This document shows, piece by piece, positions 1 to 7,061 of a stretch of DNA of 12,436 nucleotides; position 1 is the first letter of the stretch, and the number at the start of each line of letters is the position of its first letter. The position numbers and the translations under genes are program-made. This stretch comes from an uncultured Bacilli bacterium (GTDB lineage: Bacteria > Bacillota_I > Bacilli_A > RF39 > UBA660), in contig CALVKK010000028.1 of NCBI GenBank assembly GCA_944332645.1, forward strand, positions 1 through 12,436, read 5' to 3'. The notes below the pieces were generated by a model that made no database searches, had not been told where the DNA came from, and saw only the letters and a list, made by a program, of their open reading frames with translations.

Positions 1-129
1 GTTATATTTAGTACAAAATTCTTGCAAGTTAATACCAGCCGGACCTAAAACTGTACCTACTGGTGGTGCTGGAGTTGCCTTACCTGCTTGAATCTGTAGT
101 TTAACTTTTTTTGCTATTTGTTTTGCCAC
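1..129 (-). CDS. rplK: Ribosomal protein L11 (uL11), N-terminal part, cut by window edge
   Basis: The first 43 codons of ribosomal protein L11 run off the left edge (the family is usually about 140 residues). The translation contains the N-terminal L11 signature: a KLQIQAGKAT segment, then PAPPVGTVLGPAGIN, the domain that contacts the GTPase-associated centre of 23S rRNA and the stringent factor RelA. The start is a GTG at 129-127, chosen because AAAGGAG (140-146) lies upstream at good spacing and because the residues after it (AKQIAKKVKL) match the family start. It follows nusG in the conserved secE-nusG-rplK order. A probable L1-binding leader sits between nusG and this gene. Confidence 0.96.
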   Translation of the reverse strand, partial: MAKQIAKKVKLQIQAGKATPAPPVGTVLGPAGINLQEFCTKYN

Positions 130-158
130 GAAAAACACTCTCCTTTCTTTTTCGCGTT

Positions 159-194
159 GTGGTAATAATGATATCCGCTAAATCAATCTCCCAC
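159..194 (-). promoter_or_regulatory. Putative ribosomal protein L1 autoregulatory leader before rplK
   Basis: Read on the minus strand, this stretch begins GTGGGAG and ends TTATTACCAC. The outer GTGG/CCAC arms can pair and enclose an asymmetric loop and a possible inner GAT/ATC helix. This resembles the L1 target described upstream of rplK-rplA in bacteria, a mimic of the L1 site on 23S rRNA. It lies 29 bases before the rplK start, the expected place. The resemblance is from pattern memory. No covariance model was run. Confidence 0.6.
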
Positions 195-196
195 TT

Positions 197-214
197 CTAT
201 ATAAAAATATATAG
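197..214 (-). repeat. Short perfect inverted repeat between nusG and rplK
   Basis: CTATATA and TATATAG arms of 7 bp flank a 4-base loop. The stem contains only A-T pairs apart from its closing C-G and is not followed by a T-run, so it is probably not a terminator. It may act as an RNA stability or spacing element just upstream of the L1-type leader. Confidence 0.4.
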
Positions 215-253
215 CCAATTAATCATAACATATTTTAAATAATTTGTAAACAT

Positions 254-787
254 TTAAATTTTTGAAATTTGTGTTAATTCTAACTCAACATTTGTCTCTT
301 GACCAAATAAATCTAGAGCAACCTCTAACTGTTGCTTTTCTAAATTGATGCTGGTTATTTTTCCAATCATATTAGCAAATGGTCCTTCTATGACCTTAAC
401 TTGATCACCAATTTGTAGTTCATTTGCAATGTCCAATCTACTCATTCCCATTGAACCTAATATTTTATCAACTTCAGCTGGAGTTAAAGGAAAAGGTTTT
501 GCCCCCTTACCACTACTACCTATAAATCCAGTTACACCTGGAGTATTTCTTACGACAAACCATGCCTCATCAGTCATAATCATTTCAACTAAAATATATC
601 CAGGAAACATTTTTTTTACTTTTTCTTTTTTGACGCCATCTTTATATTCGATTTCTGTTTGTTCAGGCACAACAACACGGAAGATATAGTCTTCTAAACC
701 CATACTTGAAGCACGCATTTCTAATTTTTCTTTTACTTTACTCTCATGTCCTGAGTAAGTATTAACAACATACCATTCTTTTTCCAT
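254..787 (-). CDS. nusG: Transcription elongation/termination factor NusG
   Basis: NusG binds RNA polymerase across the clamp and modulates pausing, Rho termination and transcription-translation coupling. At 177 residues it is the usual length. The NGN domain spans about residues 4-115. It opens with EWYVVNTYSGHE and carries the conserved KKMFPGYILVEM block (59-69) and VVRNTPGVTGFIG (78-90). The KOW domain is at the C-terminus, with IGDQVKVIEGPFANMIGKI at about 126-144. The ATG at 787 shares one base with the secE stop codon (TAATG overlap), so the two are translationally coupled. The ribosome site is the GGTGGGA inside the last secE codons. It is transcribed from the secE promoter, with rplK following. 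Confidence 0.98.
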   Translation of the reverse strand: MEKEWYVVNTYSGHESKVKEKLEMRASSMGLEDYIFRVVVPEQTEIEYKDGVKKEKVKKMFPGYILVEMIMTDEAWFVVRNTPGVTGFIGSSGKGAKPFPLTPAEVDKILGSMGMSRLDIANELQIGDQVKVIEGPFANMIGKITSINLEKQQLEVALDLFGQETNVELELTQISKI

Positions 788-1011
788 TATCCCACCAACA
801 TCTTAAACCCAGCGACAATTAAGTCACCTAAAGTAAAAAATAAAGCAAAGAAAATAATAAACGACAAAGTTGCTACTGAGTATTTGGTCATTTCTTGTTT
901 TAATGGCCAACGAACTTTACTCATTTCTTTTTTTACACCAGTTAAAAAAGAATCTGTTTTTTTATTTTCCTTTTTCTTTTTAACAATTTTAGTAGTTTCT
1001 TTTTTATTCAT
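787..1011 (-). CDS. secE: Preprotein translocase subunit SecE
   Basis: This is the small essential subunit of the SecYEG channel in the cytoplasmic membrane. It has 74 residues, the usual short single-span form of Gram-positives. It has a lysine-rich cytoplasmic N-terminus (1-20), the conserved amphipathic helix with VKKEMSKVRWPLKQEM (26-41), which clamps SecY, and one membrane segment at about 45-69. The start at 1011 is preceded by AGAGGTGG (about 1015-1022). It is the first gene of the secE-nusG-rplK operon. No rpmG or tRNA-Trp gene lies between it and its promoter. Confidence 0.95.
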   Translation of the reverse strand: MNKKETTKIVKKKKENKKTDSFLTGVKKEMSKVRWPLKQEMTKYSVATLSFIIFFALFFTLGDLIVAGFKMLVG

Positions 1012-1074
1012 AGTCCACCTCTTTAATTATATGACATTGCTTCAAAATAAAAACACCTAAACGTGTCTATATAA

Positions 1075-1103
1075 ATATTAGCACAATTTAAAATCACTGT
1101 CAA
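1075..1103 (-). promoter_or_regulatory. Strong SigA-type promoter for secE-nusG-rplK
   Basis: On the minus strand, TTGACA (1098-1103) is followed after exactly 17 bases by TAATAT (1075-1080). This is a perfect -35 and a 5/6 -10, about 65 bases before the secE start. It is the best promoter match in the window, as expected for a translation-related operon. It begins only 26 bases after the stop of the upstream hydrolase gene, with no clear terminator between, so some read-through is possible. Confidence 0.85.
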
Positions 1104-1128
1104 TATTATACAGATCATTTTTGTATTT

Positions 1129-2175
1129 TTAAATTACACGATTAATATTATCGTCTAATTTATCAATATTATTATAAATATAATTGGCAATATACTTTCT
1201 TTTTTTAATAAGTTGCTTATTTTTTCTAGTCGGATGAATACGATTAGAAAGTTGAATAAAACCTAATCCTTTTTCTCTATCTATAATTAAAGTATTCCCA
1301 GTAAAACCAGTATGTGATATCGTACTATCACTACATTTTGTTCCAGTTACTTCCCCCTTTCCGACACACCATCCTAAACTCCTTTTATTATTTTGTTTTC
1401 CTTCAACAAAAGGCGTAAACCATAAATCAATATATTTTTTACTAATAAATTTTTTTCCATCTATCATTCCATCATTCATTATCATTTTTACAAAATTTAA
1501 CAAATCTAAAACATTTGAAAAAACACCAGCCGAACCACAAACTCCTCCCATTAGATAAGCTTTCTCATCATGGACAAATCCTTTAACTATACCTCTTTTT
1601 TCAGTAATTTCGGTTGGTGCACATAATTCTTTATTTTTTGGGTTAAAAGAAGTTTTATTCATATTTAATGGGTTAAAAATTTCCTCACTGGCAATGACAT
1701 CCAACTTTTTGTTATATATTTTTTCTATTATAAAACCTAGAAAAATAAAATTCAAATCAGAATAGATAACATCTTCATCTGTAGAATAATATAAATCTTT
1801 TTTATAAAGCAAATCAATTAATTGGTCTTTATTATTGACTTTTTCCCAATCGACATCAGCAATCAATCCTGAAGAATGCGTCAGAAGATGAAAAATAGTG
1901 ATATTATCATATTTAAATTTTGGCAAATATTTAACTACTTTATCACTTAATTTAATAGTATGTTTTTCTAGTAATTTACTAATTAAAACATTAGTAACTA
2001 ATACTTTGGTTAGTGAGGCCAAATCATATAAAGTATCAAGATTATTTTTTTCTATTTTTGGAATCAAAGATTTATTACCGACACTATTTATTTCAATCTT
2101 ATCCTTATGAATAATTGCATAATTACACCCAGGGAAAATTTTTTGTTTGACTAATCTTTCAAAATATTCTTTCAT
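1129..2175 (-). CDS. Serine hydrolase of the class C beta-lactamase / penicillin-binding-protein-like family
   Basis: A 348-residue protein with the beta-lactamase-type serine hydrolase fold (Pfam Beta-lactamase). Catalytic landmarks are visible: SLTK at 54-57 (nucleophile Ser54, general base Lys57), YSD at 138-140 in the place of the usual Y-x-N, and HTG at 288-290 in place of the KTG box. LLTHSSGL (97-104) and the GGVCGSAGVFSNVLDLLNF region (210-228) are typical of the class C-like esterase/amidase branch. No signal peptide or membrane segment is seen, so the product is probably cytoplasmic. The substrate cannot be read from sequence: peptidoglycan fragments, D-amino-acid peptides or esters are possible, and beta-lactam resistance is not implied. 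The start at 2175 is supported by TAGGTGAT (about 2182-2189). Confidence 0.85.
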   Translation of the reverse strand: MKEYFERLVKQKIFPGCNYAIIHKDKIEINSVGNKSLIPKIEKNNLDTLYDLASLTKVLVTNVLISKLLEKHTIKLSDKVVKYLPKFKYDNITIFHLLTHSSGLIADVDWEKVNNKDQLIDLLYKKDLYYSTDEDVIYSDLNFIFLGFIIEKIYNKKLDVIASEEIFNPLNMNKTSFNPKNKELCAPTEITEKRGIVKGFVHDEKAYLMGGVCGSAGVFSNVLDLLNFVKMIMNDGMIDGKKFISKKYIDLWFTPFVEGKQNNKRSLGWCVGKGEVTGTKCSDSTISHTGFTGNTLIIDREKGLGFIQLSNRIHPTRKNKQLIKKRKYIANYIYNNIDKLDDNINRVI

Positions 2176-2193
2176 ATATAATCACCTAATAAT

Positions 2194-2222
2194 ATTTTAA
2201 TATATTTTAAAACAAGTAGCAA
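2194..2222 (-). promoter_or_regulatory. Possible promoter for the serine hydrolase gene
   Basis: On the minus strand, TTGCTA (2217-2222; 4/6 to TTGACA) is followed after 17 bases by TAAAAT (2194-2199; 5/6). The -35 lies inside the hairpin that ends clpC, so transcription could stop and restart in the same 40 bases. The region is very AT-rich, so chance matches are possible. Confidence 0.4.
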
Positions 2223-2234
2223 TTATCTACTTGT
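2212..2234 (-). terminator. Hairpin ending clpC, terminator-like
   Basis: ACAAGTAG and CTACTTGT form an 8-bp stem with a 7-base loop that contains the clpC stop codon. On the minus strand it is followed by only TTTT before AAAA, so termination may be partial. The tract after the stem is weak compared with the other terminators in the window. Confidence 0.5.
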
Positions 2235-4511
2235 TATTTCTTCAATAGTTTTAATATTAACACTTTTTTTATTAGCGATAATTTTATCGACAATTATACT
2301 TTCCAACTTATTTTTGATAATCTTATCAATTTTCCTAGCTCCAAATTCTTTATAATTACTTAATCTTATTATCTCTTCAAGAATATTATCATCAATTTTG
2401 ACTTTTATTTTTTTACTATATTTTAAAATTAACTTATCTATTTTGTTCTTAGCTAATTTTCTGATATCTTCTTCTTTTAGATTGTTAAAACTGATAATAT
2501 TATCAATTCGATTAATAAAAGGAATACTAAAATACTCTTTTAATTTGGTTGCAGAATTAATATTTTTATTAAATCCCACATTTATCTCGTCAAATCCTAC
2601 ATTAGAAGTCATGATTAAAACAACATTGTCAAAATAAACGTCGACGCCTTTGGAATCCTTTATTTTTCCATTATCTAAAATTTGAAATAATAAATTGATA
2701 ATATTGGTGTTGGCTCTTTCAATTTCATCTAATATTAAAACAGAAAAAGGTTTGTTTTTTATCTCTTCTAAAACTGTTTTATTATCGCTATAACCAACAT
2801 AACCTGGTGGTGCACCAACTATTTTACTAACGCTGTGTGCCTCGCTATATTCGCTCATATCTAAACGAATAACATTTTTTCCAGCCAAAGTTTTGCCAAA
2901 TACTTTGGCTAACTCAGTTTTACCTACACCACTTGGTCCAGCAAATAAAATAGAATAACACTTATCATCTTTAAAACCTAGTTTTATTTTTTTAGCAATG
3001 TTGATAATTTCTTTAACTGCTATTTCTTGACCAATTATTTTATTTTCGATTTCTTCCTGCATTTTTGTAATTACTTTATCATTATCATTTAATATTTCAT
3101 AAATTGGTATTTTCGTTTTGGAGCTGATGACTTCAGCGATTTCATCTAAAGAAACTTCATTTTTTTTCTTATTACATAAAGACAATTCTAAACTGTTTAT
3201 CTTATCCATTAAACCAAATTCACTTTTTTTATAACTAGTAGCCTTTTTAAAATCACTATTGCTAACAGCATCATTTTTACTTTTAATTAATGCTTGCAAG
3301 TCTTTATTGAGTTTATTATATAAAGTTAATTCGCTACTTTCTTTTAAACTCGCTTTAGCACATACTTCATCAAGTATATCGATGGATTTATCAGGTTGAT
3401 TACGATCGCGAACGTACCTTTCACTTAAATCGATAATTTTGTCTATAATTGATTCATTAATGATAACATGATGATAGTTTTCATATATTGGTTTTAATTT
3501 CATTAAAATTTGTTTAACAACATCACGACTGGGGACTTCAATATTGATTTTCTGAAATCTCCTATCTAATGCTTTATCATCCTCAATGAATTTTTTATAT
3601 TCATTAATTGTTGTAGCACCAATACATCGCAGTTTATTACGAGCTAAAGCTGGCTTAAAAATATTGGAAGCATCGATTGCTCCCTCAGCCCCTCCCGCTC
3701 CTACTAAAGTATGAATTTCATCAATAAATAAAATAATATCATCATTCTCCTCTACTTCGTTTAAAACCTTTTTAACACGATCTTCAAATTCACCACGATA
3801 CTTAGTTCCAGCAACCAGAGTCGCCATATCTAAATTGATAATCCTTTTGTTTTTTAAATTATTAGGTACATCGCCATTAGCAATCATCTTGCTCAATTCT
3901 TCGACGATAGCAGTTTTCCCAACCCCGGCTTCACCAATTAATAATGGATTATTTTTAGTGCGCCGCGATAATACTTCTATAATTCTTTTAATTTCATTAT
4001 CGCGACCAACGACTGGATCTAATTCATTAGCCTTACTAGTTAGATCCATACCTAATTCATCAAGTAGTAGTTTTTTATTTTTTTTCTTTTTGAATATTTT
4101 ATAACTAAACTCATTGTATAAACTATCTAAATCGATATTTAAACTAATTAAAATTCTAATTGCAACACCCTCACCTTCTTCTAAAAGGTTAGAAAATAAA
4201 GATTCTATTGTTACTTCGCTATTATCTTCTTTACAATCTAACATAGCGTTTTCCATAACCCTTTTAAGTAATGGCGTATATAAAAACCACTCACTTTCTT
4301 TACTACCAACACCAACCGTTTCGATAATTTTATTTTTGAATTTATCATAATCTAAATCATACTGTTTTAATTTTTTAGAAACATTATTTTTACTTTTTAA
4401 AATAGATAATAATAAATGCTCACTACCAACATAAGGATGTTTCAATTCTGTCATTTCCAATTTTGCCCCAATTAATATTTTTCTTGCTTCTTCTGTAAAT
4501 TGTCCAAACAT
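2223..4511 (-). CDS. clpC: AAA+ unfoldase ClpC (Hsp100/Clp ATPase)
   Basis: This hexameric ATPase unfolds proteins and feeds them to the ClpP protease. Its 762 residues are somewhat shorter than typical ClpC (about 810). Order of parts: Clp N-domain repeats (1-140); first AAA+ module with Walker A GEAGVGKT (193-200), pore-loop KYRGEF (237-242) and Walker B ILFIDE (260-265); a short middle domain with a UVR-like helix (about 393-447); second AAA+ module with Walker A GPSGVGKT (525-532), pore loop GAPPGYVGY (566-574) and Walker B VLILDE (591-596). A VGF tripeptide (645-647) occupies the place of the ClpP-docking loop, so ClpP partnering is likely. The middle domain separates it from ClpA. AGGAGG at 4518-4523 supports the start. 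Unlike many Firmicutes, no ctsR-mcsA-mcsB genes precede it. Confidence 0.95.
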   Translation of the reverse strand: MFGQFTEEARKILIGAKLEMTELKHPYVGSEHLLLSILKSKNNVSKKLKQYDLDYDKFKNKIIETVGVGSKESEWFLYTPLLKRVMENAMLDCKEDNSEVTIESLFSNLLEEGEGVAIRILISLNIDLDSLYNEFSYKIFKKKKNKKLLLDELGMDLTSKANELDPVVGRDNEIKRIIEVLSRRTKNNPLLIGEAGVGKTAIVEELSKMIANGDVPNNLKNKRIINLDMATLVAGTKYRGEFEDRVKKVLNEVEENDDIILFIDEIHTLVGAGGAEGAIDASNIFKPALARNKLRCIGATTINEYKKFIEDDKALDRRFQKINIEVPSRDVVKQILMKLKPIYENYHHVIINESIIDKIIDLSERYVRDRNQPDKSIDILDEVCAKASLKESSELTLYNKLNKDLQALIKSKNDAVSNSDFKKATSYKKSEFGLMDKINSLELSLCNKKKNEVSLDEIAEVISSKTKIPIYEILNDNDKVITKMQEEIENKIIGQEIAVKEIINIAKKIKLGFKDDKCYSILFAGPSGVGKTELAKVFGKTLAGKNVIRLDMSEYSEAHSVSKIVGAPPGYVGYSDNKTVLEEIKNKPFSVLILDEIERANTNIINLLFQILDNGKIKDSKGVDVYFDNVVLIMTSNVGFDEINVGFNKNINSATKLKEYFSIPFINRIDNIISFNNLKEEDIRKLAKNKIDKLILKYSKKIKVKIDDNILEEIIRLSNYKEFGARKIDKIIKNKLESIIVDKIIANKKSVNIKTIEEITSR

Positions 4512-4523
4512 AATTTTCCTCCT

Positions 4524-4554
4524 AATATTATTCTATGATAATATTGCGAATATT
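4524..4554 (-). promoter_or_regulatory. Inverted-repeat element directly upstream of the clpC ribosome site
   Basis: AATATTAT and ATAATATT form an 8-bp inverted repeat with a 6-base spacer (4524-4545), touching the AGGAGG of clpC. A further AATATT follows after GCG, giving AATATT-GCG-AATATT (4540-4554). It could be an operator or a 5' UTR hairpin limiting clpC translation. It does not match a CIRCE element or a CtsR heptad repeat as I know them. All pairs in the main stem are A-T. Confidence 0.35.
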
Positions 4555-4582
4555 TAATATTTTTTATGCAACAAAAACAAAC

Positions 4583-4609
4583 AAAAAAAAGAATCAATTT
4601 GATTCTTTT
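4583..4609 (-). terminator. Intrinsic terminator after ftsI
   Basis: On the minus strand, AAAAGAATC (4601-4609) pairs with GATTCTTTT (4587-4595) across a 5-base loop and runs into eight T residues. The ftsI stop codon lies inside the hairpin. This closes the mraZ-rsmH-ftsL-ftsI unit and separates it from clpC. Confidence 0.85.
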
Positions 4610-6762
4610 GTTATATTGTATTTCTGCTTTAAAGTTAATTTAATTATATCTGATAATTTGCTACCAGGATCAATACTTTGTTCAGTAACAAAACCATAAC
4701 CATCTATTTCGTATGTAACATTCAACATATCAAGCAAAGTGATTGCCTCAATTCTTGAATAACCTGTTAAATCAGGCATTACTATCTCAGTATCATTAGT
4801 TAATAAAAATACTTTATCGCCACTTAAAACAGTTGTATTGGCACTAGGATATTGCTTGATAATGCGATCACCATTACCTAATATAACAACATCTAATTCT
4901 TTAGTTTCTAAATCTTTTTTTACATCTTCAGTATTTAAATTAATATAATTTTGAAGTTCATATTTAATCATTTCATCATCACCATTGTTGCTTCCAATTA
5001 ACCCTTTATATTTAGCGATTGATTCCATAACTGATTGGGTCATCTTTTTTAGACCAATATTAGATCCATTATTAGGTCTTTTGACCGATACAAATATAAT
5101 TATTTCCGGATCATCCTTAGGAAACATTCCCGAAAAAGAGTATAAATGATCTAACCAACCAGTTAAATAACCACCGTTTTGGTCGTCATATATTTCTGCA
5201 GTTCCAGTTTTTCCAATAACATCTAATCCTTCGACACGATAATCTAAACCCACAGCTCCATTTTCTTCATCATGAATAGCATCATACATTAATTGTTTGA
5301 TTTGTGTAACCGTTGTATCGCTGACAATTTGGCTACTTTTTTCAATTTGTCTTTCATAAATGACTTCTCCATTTTCAACAATTTTGCTGACAATATTAGG
5401 CTTAACCATATACCCATTGTTAGCAATAATACTTAAGGCCTGTAAATGTTGAATTGGCGTAGTTGTAATACCTTGACCATAAGAAGCTGCAGCAACTTCA
5501 ACTGGATAATTAAAAACTAAACTACCTGATAATTCACGTGGTAATTTGATACCAGTTGCACTGCCAAAACCATAACTTTCTAAACAATCTTTTAAATCAT
5601 CCTTGGTAATAAATTGATTGACAATATTAGAAGTGGCAACATTACTCGATAAAACAAAACCTTGATCAAAAGTAATTTCTCCCCAACCAACTGTATTCCA
5701 ATCATATATTTTAGTTCCTTCAATTTCAATATTACCCGATAAATAAGTTTTATTACCATCATATGTCCCTTTTTCAATCGCACACATATAAGTAAATATC
5801 TTCATCACACTACCTGGTTCATAAGAAAATGAAGTCAAAGGATTTTCATAATTAGTTAAATTTAATTTGTTGGGATCGAAAGAAGGTGTTGCGGTAGATC
5901 CTAAAATATCACCCGTTTTAGCATCCATCACACTAATAGTTATCCATTCTGGATCATATTCAGCAACATTCTCATCTATGGCAGCCTCTAAAATTCTTTG
6001 GATATTTGAATCTATTGTCAAATAGATATCACTACCATTAGTAGCAGGATAATTGACTTCTGGTGTATCTGGTATTTTATACCCATAACGATCTTGTTGA
6101 TAGCTAACATAGCCATTTTCCCCTTTTAAAAGATCCTCATACTCAACTTCAATTCCTAATTCACCAACAATAATGTCTTCAATTTTAGTAACATTATCAA
6201 TTATAATCTCTGTTTCCTGTTTTTTCGCATAACCGATAATATATGAAGCAAAATCACCATTTGGATAATATCGTTTATAACTTTCGATAAAATCAATTCC
6301 TGGTAAATTTAAATCTTCAATTTGTTTTTTCAAAATTTCACTTATACCTCTTCCACCTGGGCCCAGTTCAACCTGATAAACTTCTCTATTTAACAGCTCT
6401 AACAAAGTATCTACTTCCATATTTAACAACGGCGCTAGAGCTTCAGCTGTCATTTCTTTATCAACTACATGATGTAAAGTACTAGAAGAACCTGTTCTAC
6501 TTTCATCTAAATAAGCAATCACAGTGTAACTTGAAACATCGTTAGCTAAAACATTACCAGTATTATCATAGATAGTGCCTCTTCTAGCATATAAAATTGA
6601 AGAATAAGTATTACGATTAGAAGCAAATTCTTCCATATTAATTCCATAAACACTAGGTGATAAAGATAAATAGACATATTGCAAAAATAAAACAAAAATA
6701 AAAACAAGAAATATTCCAAAAGCAACCATTGGGGTTTTCCATTTTAGATTTCTTGTTTTCAT
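4594..6762 (-). CDS. ftsI: Division/elongation transpeptidase, class B penicillin-binding protein with PASTA domains (FtsI/PBP2x/SpoVD type)
   Basis: This is a class B PBP that cross-links peptidoglycan at the division septum. In the 722-residue product, an N-terminal membrane anchor (about 12-34) is followed by the PBP dimerisation domain starting near YARRGTIYD (58-66). The transpeptidase domain has SVMK (318-321, nucleophile Ser318), SSN (372-374) and KTGTAE (518-523). The C-terminus has two PASTA-like repeats (about 611-657 and 659-713). The start is placed at ATG 6762 rather than the in-frame ATG 27 bases upstream. AGAGGTGAT (6766-6774) sits directly before it, and the upstream choice would overlap ftsL and add an unlikely LLMIRGDN leader. 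SpoVD, a sporulation paralogue, has the same architecture and cannot be excluded. Linkage to mraZ-rsmH-ftsL favours the division enzyme. Confidence 0.93.
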   Translation of the reverse strand: MKTRNLKWKTPMVAFGIFLVFIFVLFLQYVYLSLSPSVYGINMEEFASNRNTYSSILYARRGTIYDNTGNVLANDVSSYTVIAYLDESRTGSSSTLHHVVDKEMTAEALAPLLNMEVDTLLELLNREVYQVELGPGGRGISEILKKQIEDLNLPGIDFIESYKRYYPNGDFASYIIGYAKKQETEIIIDNVTKIEDIIVGELGIEVEYEDLLKGENGYVSYQQDRYGYKIPDTPEVNYPATNGSDIYLTIDSNIQRILEAAIDENVAEYDPEWITISVMDAKTGDILGSTATPSFDPNKLNLTNYENPLTSFSYEPGSVMKIFTYMCAIEKGTYDGNKTYLSGNIEIEGTKIYDWNTVGWGEITFDQGFVLSSNVATSNIVNQFITKDDLKDCLESYGFGSATGIKLPRELSGSLVFNYPVEVAAASYGQGITTTPIQHLQALSIIANNGYMVKPNIVSKIVENGEVIYERQIEKSSQIVSDTTVTQIKQLMYDAIHDEENGAVGLDYRVEGLDVIGKTGTAEIYDDQNGGYLTGWLDHLYSFSGMFPKDDPEIIIFVSVKRPNNGSNIGLKKMTQSVMESIAKYKGLIGSNNGDDEMIKYELQNYINLNTEDVKKDLETKELDVVILGNGDRIIKQYPSANTTVLSGDKVFLLTNDTEIVMPDLTGYSRIEAITLLDMLNVTYEIDGYGFVTEQSIDPGSKLSDIIKLTLKQKYNITKESN

Positions 6763-6772
6763 ATTATCACCT

Positions 6773-7060
6773 CTAATCATCAATAACAACTATATTATCA
6801 TTATTATACGCTAATCCTAGTTCTTTGACAACCTTTTGCACATTATCGAATGAAGTTAATTCATTTACCTGCATTGTTAAACTTTCAACAGTTTTATTCT
6901 CATTAGAAATTTGATATCTAATTTTTTCATTACTCATCTTGTAGTTACCAATGCTAGCACCAAAAAAAATCTTGATTATGATTGCAAGAGCAAAACATAC
7001 GACACCGCTTAAATATAATAATTTTTCTCCTTTAGATAAATTTTTTCTTTTCTTTGCCAT
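6773..7060 (-). CDS. ftsL: Cell division protein FtsL-like (small bitopic protein)
   Basis: A 95-residue protein with a short basic cytoplasmic tail (MAKKRKNLSKGEK), one membrane segment (about 13-34) and an extracellular heptad-type helix (about 42-80). This is the FtsL/DivIC layout, in which the coiled coil joins the FtsQLB (DivIB-FtsL-DivIC) complex that activates septal peptidoglycan synthesis. Sequence conservation in this family is low, so the call rests on topology and on its place between rsmH and ftsI. AAAGGAT lies just upstream inside the rsmH end. The start is one base after the rsmH stop, and ftsI begins 10 bases after the stop of this gene. Confidence 0.85.
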   Translation of the reverse strand: MAKKRKNLSKGEKLLYLSGVVCFALAIIIKIFFGASIGNYKMSNEKIRYQISNENKTVESLTMQVNELTSFDNVQKVVKELGLAYNNDNIVVIDD

Positions 7061-7061
7061 T

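Noticed and set aside
1050..1069. ACAC-GTTTAG-GTGT hairpin followed by T-rich bases in the secE 5' UTR
   Set aside because: A 4-bp stem is too weak to claim as an attenuator, and it lies downstream of a strong promoter that must read through to secE.
3835..4104. Plus-strand open frame of 89 codons inside clpC
   Set aside because: It is antisense to the well-conserved first AAA+ module, has low-complexity Leu/Ser/Phe composition and no ribosome site. It is a shadow of clpC, as are similar plus-strand frames at 429-689, 1898-2110, 2398-2637, 4114-4350 and 11300-11497.
4512..4593. CIRCE or CtsR operator and a clear SigA promoter upstream of clpC
   Set aside because: Neither operator sequence is present. 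Candidate -35/-10 pairs (TTGTTT or TTGCAT with AT-rich hexamers) are too weak to choose between.
6760..6789. Longer ftsI start at 6789
   Set aside because: It would overlap ftsL by 17 bases and place the good ribosome site AGAGGTGAT inside the coding region. ATG 6762 fits better.
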